Source: JAAYAY01 sp964429355
GTDB lineage: Bacteria; Planctomycetota; Planctomycetia; Pirellulales; Thermoguttaceae
Direction of reading: 5' to 3'
Length of the DNA: 14,100 bases
Assembly (NCBI GenBank): GCA_964429355.1
Contig: CAYSCH010000254.1
Span: 1 to 14,100, forward strand
Shown here: in pieces, positions 1 through 6,881 of the stretch
Numbering within the stretch: the stretch's first letter is position 1
Layout: each line of letters begins with the position of its first letter
Notes under the pieces: generated by a model
Database searches by the model: none
What the model saw: only the letters and a program-made list of their open reading frames with translations
Told to the model about the DNA's origin: nothing
Translations under genes and position numbers: made by a program

Positions 1-673
1 CTCCGTTGATCTGGCCGTGTCTCGTCCGCTTCGAGGCCGGTTGCCCACAATCGGCCGACGCACGATGGCTAGCTTTCTCTCGCTTGCGTGCCCATTCCCG
101 TTCCAAGGAATACCCTTTTCTTCCGCTGCGACCTTCACAGGCAGTGTTCGGGGGTCTGAAATCCCATGCGCAACGGAAAAGCAAAGGAAGCCCATTCCCA
201 AACATTGCCATATTCCATCCCCTTCAGGCAGGGATGAGAACCCTTGGGAATCTCGAGCGATACTCTTGCCAGACTGGGGCCCCCCGAATCCCTGGGCAGC
301 AATATGGGACTCCCCGGCCATAGTTACCTGGGTATACCTCCCCCGCTATCCAGCTCTCGGCGGCCCGAGGCGCGCCGCCAGGGCGACGGGGTCGCCCTAC
401 TTCGCAAGGCAGCAGTCCAAAGAGGAGGACAGGCAATCCACCTCCACCTCAAGCAGCGACCACGGGGCACGAACTATCCGGCAGGGCAGATCATTGGACC
501 CTTCGAGAATGGATTTGGCGAGGAAAGGTCCGAGAAGCGTTTTGAGGCCATCGCGCGGAGGGTGACTGGTTGTGGTTCGGACAGACAGTCGGACACACAG
601 TCGGCCTGTTTGGACCTTCGAGAATACCCTTGAACCTGGTACCCCTGAGGGGAGGGTATGGTGTGCGCAAGAT
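1..673. other. Apparently non-coding stretch
   Basis: I see no convincing gene here. Open frames exist on both strands, but their translations are low in complexity, rich in Arg, Pro and Ser, and match no family I know. Small hairpins are present: a 9-bp stem at 35-43/48-56 with one G-U pair, a perfect 7-bp stem at 381-387/391-397 with a GGG loop, and an outer 7-bp stem at 624-630/653-659 enclosing a CCCC-TGA-GGGG hairpin at 642-652. None is followed by a run of T. Two short direct repeats are also seen: ACAGTCGG twice near 584-605 and CCTTCGAGAAT twice near 499 and 615. Confidence 0.5.
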
Positions 674-708
674 ACGACCCCGAAGGAGTTTGTGTTCTTC
701 GGGGTCGT
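674..708 (-). terminator. Hairpin downstream of tRNA-Val, likely terminator
   Basis: Perfect 12-bp inverted repeat, ACGACCCCGAAG (674-685) and CTTCGGGGTCGT (697-708), with an 11-nt loop. It begins 4 bp past the 3' end of the tRNA on the minus strand. The T-run after the stem is poor (ATCTTGCG), so it may act as an inefficient terminator or as a structure that guides 3' processing of the tRNA precursor. Confidence 0.65.
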
Positions 709-711
709 GAG

Positions 712-785
712 TGGGCGATACGGGACTCGAACCTGTGACCCCTAGCTTGTCGAGCTAGTGCTCTAACCAACTGAGCTAATCGCCC
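712..785 (-). tRNA. tRNA-Val (anticodon GAC)
   Basis: The reverse complement folds as a 74-nt cloverleaf. The acceptor stem is GGGCGAT/ATCGCCC, the D stem GCTC/GAGC with loop AGTTGGTTA, the anticodon stem CTAGC/GCTAG, the variable loop GGGTC, and the T loop TTCGAGT. The seven-base anticodon loop TCGACAA places GAC at 749-751 (codon GUC, Val). The discriminator base is A (712), as expected for Val, and CCA is not encoded. Two deviations stand out. Position 33 is C (752) where U is nearly universal, and the T stem has an A51-C63 mismatch (734 and 722). All other pairs are intact, so it is probably functional, but a variant or decaying copy cannot be excluded. Confidence 0.9.
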
Positions 786-1485
786 GAAAATCCTAAGTCG
801 TTCGGAACCAACGGGTTGTGCATGCCTCGCCGCCGAGGCGCGGTGACACACGGGCTGACTCCAATCCCCAAAGCATAACACGAGGGTCGGGGTTTGCAAA
901 GGGGATGATCTGGAACCTCAATTGAGTGAACTGGGCAGGGATCTGGCGGAAAAAACAGGACTCCCATGGATGAGTTGGCGAGGGAGGCCATCGCCAGCGA
1001 CGTTCGTGCTACGGAAGTTGCTGCCGTGGCGACCCGCGCCCGGATGGCGGCAGAGACGATGGGAAGGGCGGCTCGATACCACCGCCATTGCCAGTTGCGG
1101 TGTCCGTTTTCACCAGTCCGCAGTGCGGATCGTGCTGGATCCTGCGCGGTAGCAGGCCGGGCTCTGCCGATCGTACGAAACACCAAGAAACCTTTGAAGG
1201 GTCATGGTCCCGGGGCGCGCAGCCCTTGTGGGAGTGTGGTTAAGTAACCCCAATATCATCGTCGACGGCCGGCGCCTGCCCGCAGAATCGCCTGGAACAA
1301 ATGCGAATCACACGATATACTTCCCTTGGGGACACTGGCAAGTCGCGAAAGGTTGCTCGGCCGAAATGGGGGCATTCTGCGACCCGCCCCGGAGAGTAAC
1401 GAAGTCCGTCCTTTTTACGAGTTCTCGACAATCTCTTGAGCGGAAACGACATCCGGCAGTCGATATGGGAAGGAGCTGGTCCGCT
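786..1485. other. Gap between tRNA and metallopeptidase gene, no supported gene
   Basis: Apart from the candidate tRNA promoter and a small GC hairpin (824-839), I see no supported feature. A plus-strand frame from 966 begins with a helical, Ala-rich stretch of about 38 residues and then loses coding character. It could be a gene remnant, but nothing identifies it. The metallopeptidase frame is open back to 1204, but the translated segment before 1486 looks non-coding and lacks the composition of the rest of the protein. Confidence 0.45.
872..899 (-). promoter_or_regulatory. Candidate promoter for tRNA-Val
   Basis: On the minus strand, TTGCAA (899-894) lies 16 bp before TATGCT (877-872). A TG one base upstream of the -10 gives an extended -10 element. 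Transcription would start near 865, about 80 nt before the tRNA. A 6-bp hairpin (824-829/834-839) lies in that leader. The match is moderate and was found by eye. Confidence 0.4.
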
Positions 1486-2556
1486 ATGCCGCGTCGGGCG
1501 AAGAGATACCGCATCGCAAAACACTCGATCAGCCAGAATGGGCAGATGCCTCATTGGGCCGAATTGTCGGATGCCGAGCTGCTGCAGGTTCGGATGTGCG
1601 ATCTGAAGCTGCGCGTCGAGGGAACCCCGCTCGAGCGCCGGATCGAGAAGCTCTATCAGGAACTGGAGGCCCGGGAGATCTCCTTCCGGCCCCATTGCTG
1701 GCTCTCCGACGAGTGGTTCTCGCCCGATGGCATTCCCGGCATTGCCGTTCCGTTCTATCTCGCCCACCCCCGTCTGGCTCGCCTCGAATACCGGCAGGTT
1801 CTGGAGGTCGAAGGCGGTACCGAAGACTGGTGCATGCGAATTCTGCGCCACGAAGCGGGGCACGCGGTCGACACGGCATTCGGCCTGCACCGCCGCCGAA
1901 ATTGGCGCGAGGTTTTCGGAAAATACTCGGAACCCTATCCCGACTACTACAACCCGCGGCCGTACAGCAAGAGCTTTGTCGTGCACCTCGACTCATGGTA
2001 TGCTCAGAGCCATCCGGCCGAGGATTTTGCCGAGACCTTCGCCGTCTGGCTTAAGCCTCGATCGGGCTGGAGGTCCCAGTATCGAGGGTGGCCGGCCCTG
2101 AAGAAACTGGAGTACGTCGACCAGGCGATGAGGCAACTGGCGGGTCAGAAACCGGTCAACACATCCCGTCAGCACGTGTACACCCTCCGCGAGATGAAGA
2201 AAACGCTCGGCGAGCACTACCGTGAGAAACGGGCCCGCTACGGACTGGACTATCCCAACTTCCATGACCGCGACCTGCGCCGGGTTTTTTCGGGCGATGC
2301 CGAGCAGACCGACCTTCCGTCGGCGGCAACCTATCTGCGGAAGATCCGCCCAGAGCTTCGCCGGCTGGTGGCAAACTGGACAGGTGAATACCAATACACC
2401 ATCGATCAGGTTCTGGGCGAAATGATCGAGAGCTGCCGCGTGCTGAAGCTTCGCGTCGATCGCAACGAAGACGCTGTCCGGCGGGATATGCTGGTGATGC
2501 TGACCGTTCAGACCATGAACTATCTCCACGCCGGCCATCACCGCGTAGCCCTGTAG
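1486..2556 (+). CDS. Putative zinc-binding metallopeptidase (Peptidase_Mx-like)
   Basis: Predicted soluble zinc metallopeptidase of about 356 residues. No signal peptide or membrane segment is visible, so it is probably cytoplasmic. The zinc motif HEAGH is at residues 122-126, followed by the conserved block SHPAEDFAETFAVWL (from about 175), where a Glu or Asp probably gives the third ligand. The segment FRPHCWLSDEWFSPDG and the later WPALKKLEYVD block are typical of the planctomycete branch of this 'putative zinc-binding metallo-peptidase' family (recalled, not searched). The start at 1486 is chosen because AGGAG lies at 1471-1475, 10 nt upstream. ATGs at 1204 and 1465 are in frame but add poorly conserved-looking sequence, and an in-frame ATG at 1546 is also possible. 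It is followed on the same strand by an ATP-grasp ligase, which suggests a shared pathway. Substrate is unknown. Confidence 0.88.
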   Translation: MPRRAKRYRIAKHSISQNGQMPHWAELSDAELLQVRMCDLKLRVEGTPLERRIEKLYQELEAREISFRPHCWLSDEWFSPDGIPGIAVPFYLAHPRLARLEYRQVLEVEGGTEDWCMRILRHEAGHAVDTAFGLHRRRNWREVFGKYSEPYPDYYNPRPYSKSFVVHLDSWYAQSHPAEDFAETFAVWLKPRSGWRSQYRGWPALKKLEYVDQAMRQLAGQKPVNTSRQHVYTLREMKKTLGEHYREKRARYGLDYPNFHDRDLRRVFSGDAEQTDLPSAATYLRKIRPELRRLVANWTGEYQYTIDQVLGEMIESCRVLKLRVDRNEDAVRRDMLVMLTVQTMNYLHAGHHRVAL

Positions 2557-2572
2557 GAGGTCGGCGAGTGAA

Positions 2573-2640
2573 GGGGCCGGGATCGAGGGTTCAGGATCTC
2601 GAGTGCGTACCCAATTAGAGAAATCCTGAACCCTGGCCCC
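2573..2640. repeat. Intergenic inverted repeat between metallopeptidase and ATP-grasp genes
   Basis: Perfect 12-bp arms AGGGTTCAGGAT (2586-2597) and ATCCTGAACCCT (2623-2634), extended by GGGGCC (2573-2578) against GGCCCC (2635-2640) after a 7-nt bulge, and inward by CTC/GAG (2598-2600/2618-2620). It fills most of the 102-bp gap. There is no T-run, so it is not a classic terminator. It could be a REP-like unit, an mRNA-stabilising hairpin, or a structure controlling translation of the downstream gene. Confidence 0.7.
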
Positions 2641-2658
2641 CGAACCCGGTTTCCTTCC

Positions 2659-3684
2659 ATGAAGAAGCTGCGAATCCTCGTTCTGATGCACGAGGACTTG
2701 GTCCCCCCTGACACGATCAAGGGACTCTCCGACGAGGAGATCGCCGACTGGAAATCGGAGTACGACGTCTGCGCCGGCCTGGAGGCACTGGGGCACGAGG
2801 TCTATCCACTCGGTCTCAGCGATGACCTGGGCCTTGTCCGCGGCGCGATCCAGCAACACAAGCCCCATATCGCCTTCAATCTCCTCGAGGAGTTCCACGG
2901 AATAGCGGTCTACGACCAGCACGTTGTGAGCTATCTCGAATTGATCAAGCAGCCCTACACCGGCTGCAACCCGCGGGGGCTCATGCTCTGCCACGACAAG
3001 GCGCTCTGCAAGAAGATCCTCTCCTACCACCGCATCCCAACTCCCAAATTCAGTGTCTTCGAAAGAGGCAGGCGTGTTCGCCGTTCCCCGCGGATCAGTT
3101 TTCCTCTGATGATCAAATCGATCAACGAGGAAGCCTCGATGGGAATCTCTCAGAAGTCGATCGTACGCAATGAAAGCCAGATGGCCGACCGGGTTGCCTA
3201 CATCCACGAGCACGTGGGTACCGACGCCCTCGCCGAGGAATACATCGAAGGGCGCGAACTCTACGTGGGGCTGATCGGGAATCAACGACTTACGGCCTTG
3301 CCGGTGTGGGAAATGCTGTTTACGAAGATGCCCAAGGAAATGGCTCACATCGCCACGCGGCGGGTGAAGTGGGATGCGAAGACCCAGAAGGAATTCGGCA
3401 TCAAGACCCAGGCTGCCCGAAACCTACCTCCCGGCGCGGAAAAAGAGATCACGGGCTTGTGCAAGCGAGTCTACCGTTCCCTGTCGATCAGCGGTTACGC
3501 CCGAATGGACCTGCGTCTGGCCGAGGACGGCCGAGTCTATCTGCTGGAGGCAAACCCGAATCCCAATCTGGAATACGGCGAGGACTTTGCCGAAAGCGCC
3601 GATCGCGCCGGAATCCCTTACGAGGCACTTCTGCAACGCATCCTCGGGCTCGGATTGAACTACAAAGCCGCCTGGCGCGGATAA
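2659..3684 (+). CDS. ATP-grasp ligase, D-Ala-D-Ala-ligase-like
   Basis: ATP-grasp protein of 341 residues, similar in fold to D-alanine-D-alanine ligase. Such enzymes form an acyl-phosphate and then an amide or peptide bond. Visible motifs are NLLEEFHG near 75-82, the PYTGCNPRG-x-CHDKALCKK region leading into the ATP domain, the ATP-binding Lys in PLMIKS (K153) followed by a Ser/Gly-rich loop (EEASMGIS), EEYIEGRE (193-200), and the metal site EANPNPNL (E297, N299). The substrate loop differs from true Ddl, and no mur or other cell-wall gene is nearby, so a Ddl role is doubtful. No Shine-Dalgarno is visible: the 15 bases before ATG are pyrimidine-rich. The gene ends with tandem stops TAA-TAG. 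It lies 102 bp after the metallopeptidase and is likely its functional partner. Its 3' end faces the kinase gene, 71 bp away. Confidence 0.9.
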   Translation: MKKLRILVLMHEDLVPPDTIKGLSDEEIADWKSEYDVCAGLEALGHEVYPLGLSDDLGLVRGAIQQHKPHIAFNLLEEFHGIAVYDQHVVSYLELIKQPYTGCNPRGLMLCHDKALCKKILSYHRIPTPKFSVFERGRRVRRSPRISFPLMIKSINEEASMGISQKSIVRNESQMADRVAYIHEHVGTDALAEEYIEGRELYVGLIGNQRLTALPVWEMLFTKMPKEMAHIATRRVKWDAKTQKEFGIKTQAARNLPPGAEKEITGLCKRVYRSLSISGYARMDLRLAEDGRVYLLEANPNPNLEYGEDFAESADRAGIPYEALLQRILGLGLNYKAAWRG

Positions 3685-3755
3685 TAGGATCATGTCGCAG
3701 CCCCGCGGCAGAATGGATATTGAGCCGGAATGAGAAGCCGGTCCCGAGTGTCCTT

Positions 3756-5060
3756 TCAGTCCGTCGAGATGCGTTTTCCGCACCAGGGACAGTAGCTCCA
3801 GTACGACGAAAATACGCCCCAATCACAGGCGGAACATTTCTGGTGGGATCCGGGAACTTTCCATTTCCGGCGGACCTTGGTCCGGCACCAGGGGCAATAA
3901 CGCATGAACGGCATGAGCTGCTTCCGGGTGCATCTGGAATTCGCACAACGGCCGTCATACCGAACGTCGCTATAGACCCGATTGGAGGTTACCTCGAATC
4001 CGGGACCGTAGCACCACGGGCAAAATCGCCAATCGGCTTTCATTCCCCGCCGGCAACGCGGGCAGGAGAGGGGGAAACTCGCGTCTCCCCGATGAACGGC
4101 CCGTTCGGTACCACACCAGCAGCAGAATTCCATCGATTCGGCAATGGGACCTTCGCAGCGATGGCACTTGTGTTTGGTCGCCATTTCCCTCCCGTGTTCC
4201 CGTTGGAACTGCTGAAAGCGGATTATCTTCCAGTCGCGTTTATCCGTGTCGGGGCGGGCCTTCTTTGCGGTCTTGCGTGACTTATACCGCAGGGCTGCGG
4301 GCCTGGCCCGGAGGAAGGCCGCCTGCATCTGGCAGGCGTCGGCAAAGCGTTTCCGCGAGTGAAACTCCATTGACCGCCGCAGGACCTCGATCATTTTCGG
4401 GTGGACCCGCCGACGAACACGGTCGAAGGCCACGGGTGGCCAGTCGTAGGGCCAATCCGGAAGTCGCCCGGAAAACATCCGGTAGAGGATCAGTCCGAGC
4501 GAGAACACGTCGGAACGAAACGACGGCTTGCCCATCGCCTGCTCCGGCGCCATATAGCCGAGCGTACCCCATCCGGACCCCTGCACGGTCCGGCGGGCCA
4601 CACGGGCAATTCCGAAGTCGGCCAAGCGAAGCCAGTCCTCGTCGAAGATGATGAAATTCTCGGGCTTCAGATCGCAGTGAATGACCCGGTTTTCGTGGGC
4701 GTAGGCCACCGCCTCGAGCATCTGTTCCGCGTATCCCAGGGCGGTCTCGAATCCCATACGCGTCTGCAGCCGATCACCCAGAGTCCGTTGCCCGAGCGGC
4801 AGGACAATCACAAAACGACCCTCGATCAGACTGGCATCCTTCAGAGGCAGAATGTGCCCGTGATTGAGACGGGCCATGAGTCGGACTTCCTCGCGGAAGG
4901 CGTCGAGCAGTCCCTTGTTCACCAGGTGGGGATGGGGCACCTTGAGCGCCACTCGAACGCCCTCAATCGTGTCGAGTGCCCGGTAAACGTTGGCGAACGG
5001 CCCCTCGGCGAGACGCCGCTCCACCACGTATTTCCCCAATTTCTGCCGCGTTCGGAGCAC
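3756..5060 (-). CDS. Serine/threonine protein kinase with four C-terminal zinc ribbons
   Basis: Hanks-type kinase of about 434 residues from the GTG at 5060. Visible residues are the ATP-anchoring Lys in VALKVPH (K40), an alpha-C Glu near 57, the catalytic loop HCDLKPEN (D130, K132, N135), DFG (D148) and APE (171-173). The usual HRD Arg is Cys, making it a non-RD kinase. The Gly-rich loop is weak (AEGPFANV). After a Lys/Arg-rich linker, sixteen Cys form four CxxC...CxxC ribbons at 299-316, 333-350, 372-392 and 409-427; three end in CPWC and the first in CCWC. The third starts with a wider CxxxxC. No membrane segment is seen, unlike many bacterial kinases, so it is probably cytoplasmic. The frame stays open to a GTG at 5189, but that part is encoded by a palindromic repeat and the kinase fold begins after 5060. 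It lies 152 bp after gltA and faces the ATP-grasp gene. Confidence 0.9.
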   Translation of the reverse strand: MLRTRQKLGKYVVERRLAEGPFANVYRALDTIEGVRVALKVPHPHLVNKGLLDAFREEVRLMARLNHGHILPLKDASLIEGRFVIVLPLGQRTLGDRLQTRMGFETALGYAEQMLEAVAYAHENRVIHCDLKPENFIIFDEDWLRLADFGIARVARRTVQGSGWGTLGYMAPEQAMGKPSFRSDVFSLGLILYRMFSGRLPDWPYDWPPVAFDRVRRRVHPKMIEVLRRSMEFHSRKRFADACQMQAAFLRARPAALRYKSRKTAKKARPDTDKRDWKIIRFQQFQREHGREMATKHKCHRCEGPIAESMEFCCWCGTERAVHRGDASFPLSCPRCRRGMKADWRFCPWCYGPGFEVTSNRVYSDVRYDGRCANSRCTRKQLMPFMRYCPWCRTKVRRKWKVPGSHQKCSACDWGVFSSYWSYCPWCGKRISTD

Positions 5061-5107
5061 GAGAGCCGTCCGCTTTCCAAATGAGGCTGCGTGAATCCAG
5101 GAGGAGA

Positions 5108-5195
5108 AAGGTGACAGCCACCTTCTGCCGGAGCGGCCGGGCACCGACCGAAGGTTGGTCGGGTGCCTGGCAGAAGAGGTGACGGTCACCTTTTT
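5108..5195. repeat. REP/BIME-like palindromic element between gltA and kinase
   Basis: The two ends are imperfect inverted copies: AAAGGTGACAGCCACC-TTCTGCC from 5108, and on the other strand AAAGGTGACCGTCACC followed by TCTTCTGCC, read from about 5193. Each end is itself nearly palindromic (GGTGAC-G-GTCACC at 5178-5190 is exact; GGTGACAGCCACC at 5110-5122 has one mismatch). Inner arms GGGCACCGACC and GGTCGGGTGCC (5140-5167) also pair. This layout resembles the GGTGACnGTCACC-type REP pairs that, from memory, are dispersed in planctomycete and other genomes and are mobilised by RAYT transposases. No transposase is in the window. It may also end gltA transcripts. Confidence 0.75.
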
Positions 5196-5212
5196 CCGGG
5201 CCGCAAGGCTGT

Positions 5213-6499
5213 TCAGCGTTCACTCATCGGCGTGTAGCCGTGCTGCTTGGGGCCCATGTAAACCTGGCGGGGCCGGATAATCCGGCTCGACGAGTCGTCA
5301 TGCTGTTCCTTCCAGTGGGCAATCCAGCCAGGCAGGCGGCCAATCGCGAAGCACACGGTGAACATGTTTGTGGGAATGCCCATGGCCCGCAGAAGGATCC
5401 CACTGTAGAAATCGACGTTCGGGTAAAGCCTTCGCTCGACAAAGTAACTGTCTTTGAGGGCCAGCTCTTCGAGCTTGCGGGCAATATCCAGGAGTGGGTC
5501 GCGAACCTGGATCCTGGCAAATACTCGTTCGCACACATCCCGCAGGATCTTGGCCCTCGGATCGTAATTCTTGTAAACGCGATGCCCGAACCCATAGAGC
5601 CGGAAGGCGGAATCCTTGTCCTTGGCCAGGCGGATGCACTCCTCGGGCGCCATGCCTCCCTGGGCGATCTGCTCGAGCATGTTGATCACCTCCACGTTGG
5701 CTCCGCCGTGGAGCGGACCCCACAGGGCGCAGACGCCCGCCGCACACGAGGCAAACAGGTTGGCCCGGGACGAACCGACGGTCCGCACCGTGGCCGTGCT
5801 GCAGTTCTGCTCGTGATCCGCATGGAGGATGAAAATCAGATTCAACGCATCCTCGATTTCCGGATCAAGCACGTAGTGCCGGTAGGGCACCGAGAACATC
5901 ATGTGGAGAAAGTTCGCACAGTACCGCAGCGCCGGATCGGGATGGATGATCGGAAGGCCCAGCGACCGGCGATAGGAGAACGCGGCGATCGTCCGAACCT
6001 TGCTGATCAGACGGGCGGCAGCCAGCGTGAACTGTTCCGTGTCTTCAACGGTGAGTAGCGCCTGGTGATAGCAGGCCAGGTTATTGAGCATTGCCGAAAG
6101 GATCGCCATGGGGGGCGCATCGACCGGAATATGCTGGAATTGATGTCGGAGACCTTCATGCAAGAGCTGGTTGTTCGAGAGATGCTCGCTGAAATCGGAA
6201 AGCTCCCCGCGGTTCGGCAGCCGGCCAAAGATCAACAGCCAGGCGATCTCCACGAAGTTCGGCCGATGCACCAGCTCCTCGATGGGGATCCCGCGATAGC
6301 GAAGGATCCCCTGGTCGCCGTCGATGTAGGTGATCTCGCTGCGGCAAAGGGCCGTATTGGCGAGCGAACGATCGAGTGTGATGGCGCCGGTCTGGTCGCG
6401 CAGCTTGCTGATGTCGATTGCCAGCTCGCCTTCGTTGCTTTCCTCGATCGGCAGCTCGATCTCGTGCCCCTCGAATGTCAGTTTGGCGGTTCGTTGCAT
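5213..6499 (-). CDS. gltA: Citrate synthase
   Basis: Condenses acetyl-CoA with oxaloacetate to citrate, the entry step of the TCA cycle, in the cytoplasm. The 428-residue product has the length and N-terminal beta domain (TAKLTFEGHEIELP) of type II, GltA-like enzymes. Catalytic residues are H264 in GPLHGGAN, H306 in GFGHRVYKNYDPRA and D363 in NVDFYSG; the substrate-binding LHADHEQN block is at 225-232. The start at 6499 is chosen because AGGAG (6507-6511) lies 7 nt upstream and the protein begins where the family does; the frame remains open to 6676 but the extra 59 residues are not family-like. It lies 382 bp after lpdA on the same strand, behind a leader with a large stem-loop, so it may have its own control while being supplied by the neighbouring pyruvate dehydrogenase. 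Confidence 0.97.
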   Translation of the reverse strand: MQRTAKLTFEGHEIELPIEESNEGELAIDISKLRDQTGAITLDRSLANTALCRSEITYIDGDQGILRYRGIPIEELVHRPNFVEIAWLLIFGRLPNRGELSDFSEHLSNNQLLHEGLRHQFQHIPVDAPPMAILSAMLNNLACYHQALLTVEDTEQFTLAAARLISKVRTIAAFSYRRSLGLPIIHPDPALRYCANFLHMMFSVPYRHYVLDPEIEDALNLIFILHADHEQNCSTATVRTVGSSRANLFASCAAGVCALWGPLHGGANVEVINMLEQIAQGGMAPEECIRLAKDKDSAFRLYGFGHRVYKNYDPRAKILRDVCERVFARIQVRDPLLDIARKLEELALKDSYFVERRLYPNVDFYSGILLRAMGIPTNMFTVCFAIGRLPGWIAHWKEQHDDSSSRIIRPRQVYMGPKQHGYTPMSER

Positions 6500-6739
6500 A
6501 CATGCTCTCCTGTCCGCGGTCCGAACACGCCCCTTTGGCGAGGGGTATAACTTCAGAAACCGTGGCATAGGGGTGTGGTCTCGGTGCGGACGGACCTCGA
6601 TGAGCCGAATCGCATGACGAGACACAATGGGGAAGTCCGGCCCGTCGAACCCAGTCGCGGACACATCATCTCCCACCTGCTCCCAATCGTCCGATCAAGA
6701 GAGGTGGAGAAGCCTTTCAAGGGGCCGCCGAAAGACAAC

Positions 6740-6800
6740 TTCCCGATCTCTCCGACAGAGCCTAAAGGGTACTTCACCGTAGCCTTTGGCAGATCGGGAA
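6740..6800 (-). other. Nested stem-loop between lpdA and gltA
   Basis: Outer perfect 10-bp arms TTCCCGATCT (6740-6749) and AGATCGGGAA (6791-6800) enclose an inner stem CCTAAAGG (6761-6768) and CCTTTGG (6783-6789) with one bulged base. On the transcribed strand it sits about 80 nt after the lpdA stop and 240 nt before the gltA start. The bases after it (GTTGTCTTTCGG) are only moderately T-rich. It could be an inefficient terminator separating pdh from gltA, or part of a regulatory leader. The remaining gap also has a small CCCCT/AGGGG hairpin (6530-6534/6541-6545) just upstream of the gltA ribosome site. No clear gltA promoter was found. Confidence 0.6.
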
Positions 6801-6881
6801 ATTGCCTGTCAATCGATCCTAAGGATACCGAGAACTGCCGGAAATGCAAGGGTTGGCGGCACGTTGCCGGGGCATTGACCT

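Noticed and set aside
244..633. Plus-strand open frame of 129 codons
   Set aside because: No ribosome site, no recognisable motif, composition like non-coding GC-rich DNA, and overlapped by other equally long frames.
474..899. Minus-strand open frame of 141 codons
   Set aside because: It reads straight through the tRNA-Val gene and its hairpin, and its protein has the typical tRNA-derived string (GRLAQLVRALARQ).
1204..1485. 94-residue N-terminal extension of the metallopeptidase
   Set aside because: No ribosome site at 1204 and the composition is unlike the rest. A ribosome site is present before 1486.
1993..3348. 451-codon minus-strand open frame
   Set aside because: Fully antisense to the metallopeptidase and ATP-grasp genes, whose motifs are clear. 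Its translation is a His/Asp/Val-rich mirror of those genes with no recognisable domain.
5061..5189. 43-residue N-terminal extension of the kinase
   Set aside because: Encoded mainly by the palindromic element and with no kinase-like sequence. The fold begins just after the GTG at 5060. It is not excluded experimentally.
6500..6676. 59-residue N-terminal extension of citrate synthase
   Set aside because: The family starts at the MQRTAKLTFEG segment, which has an ideal AGGAG 7 nt upstream.
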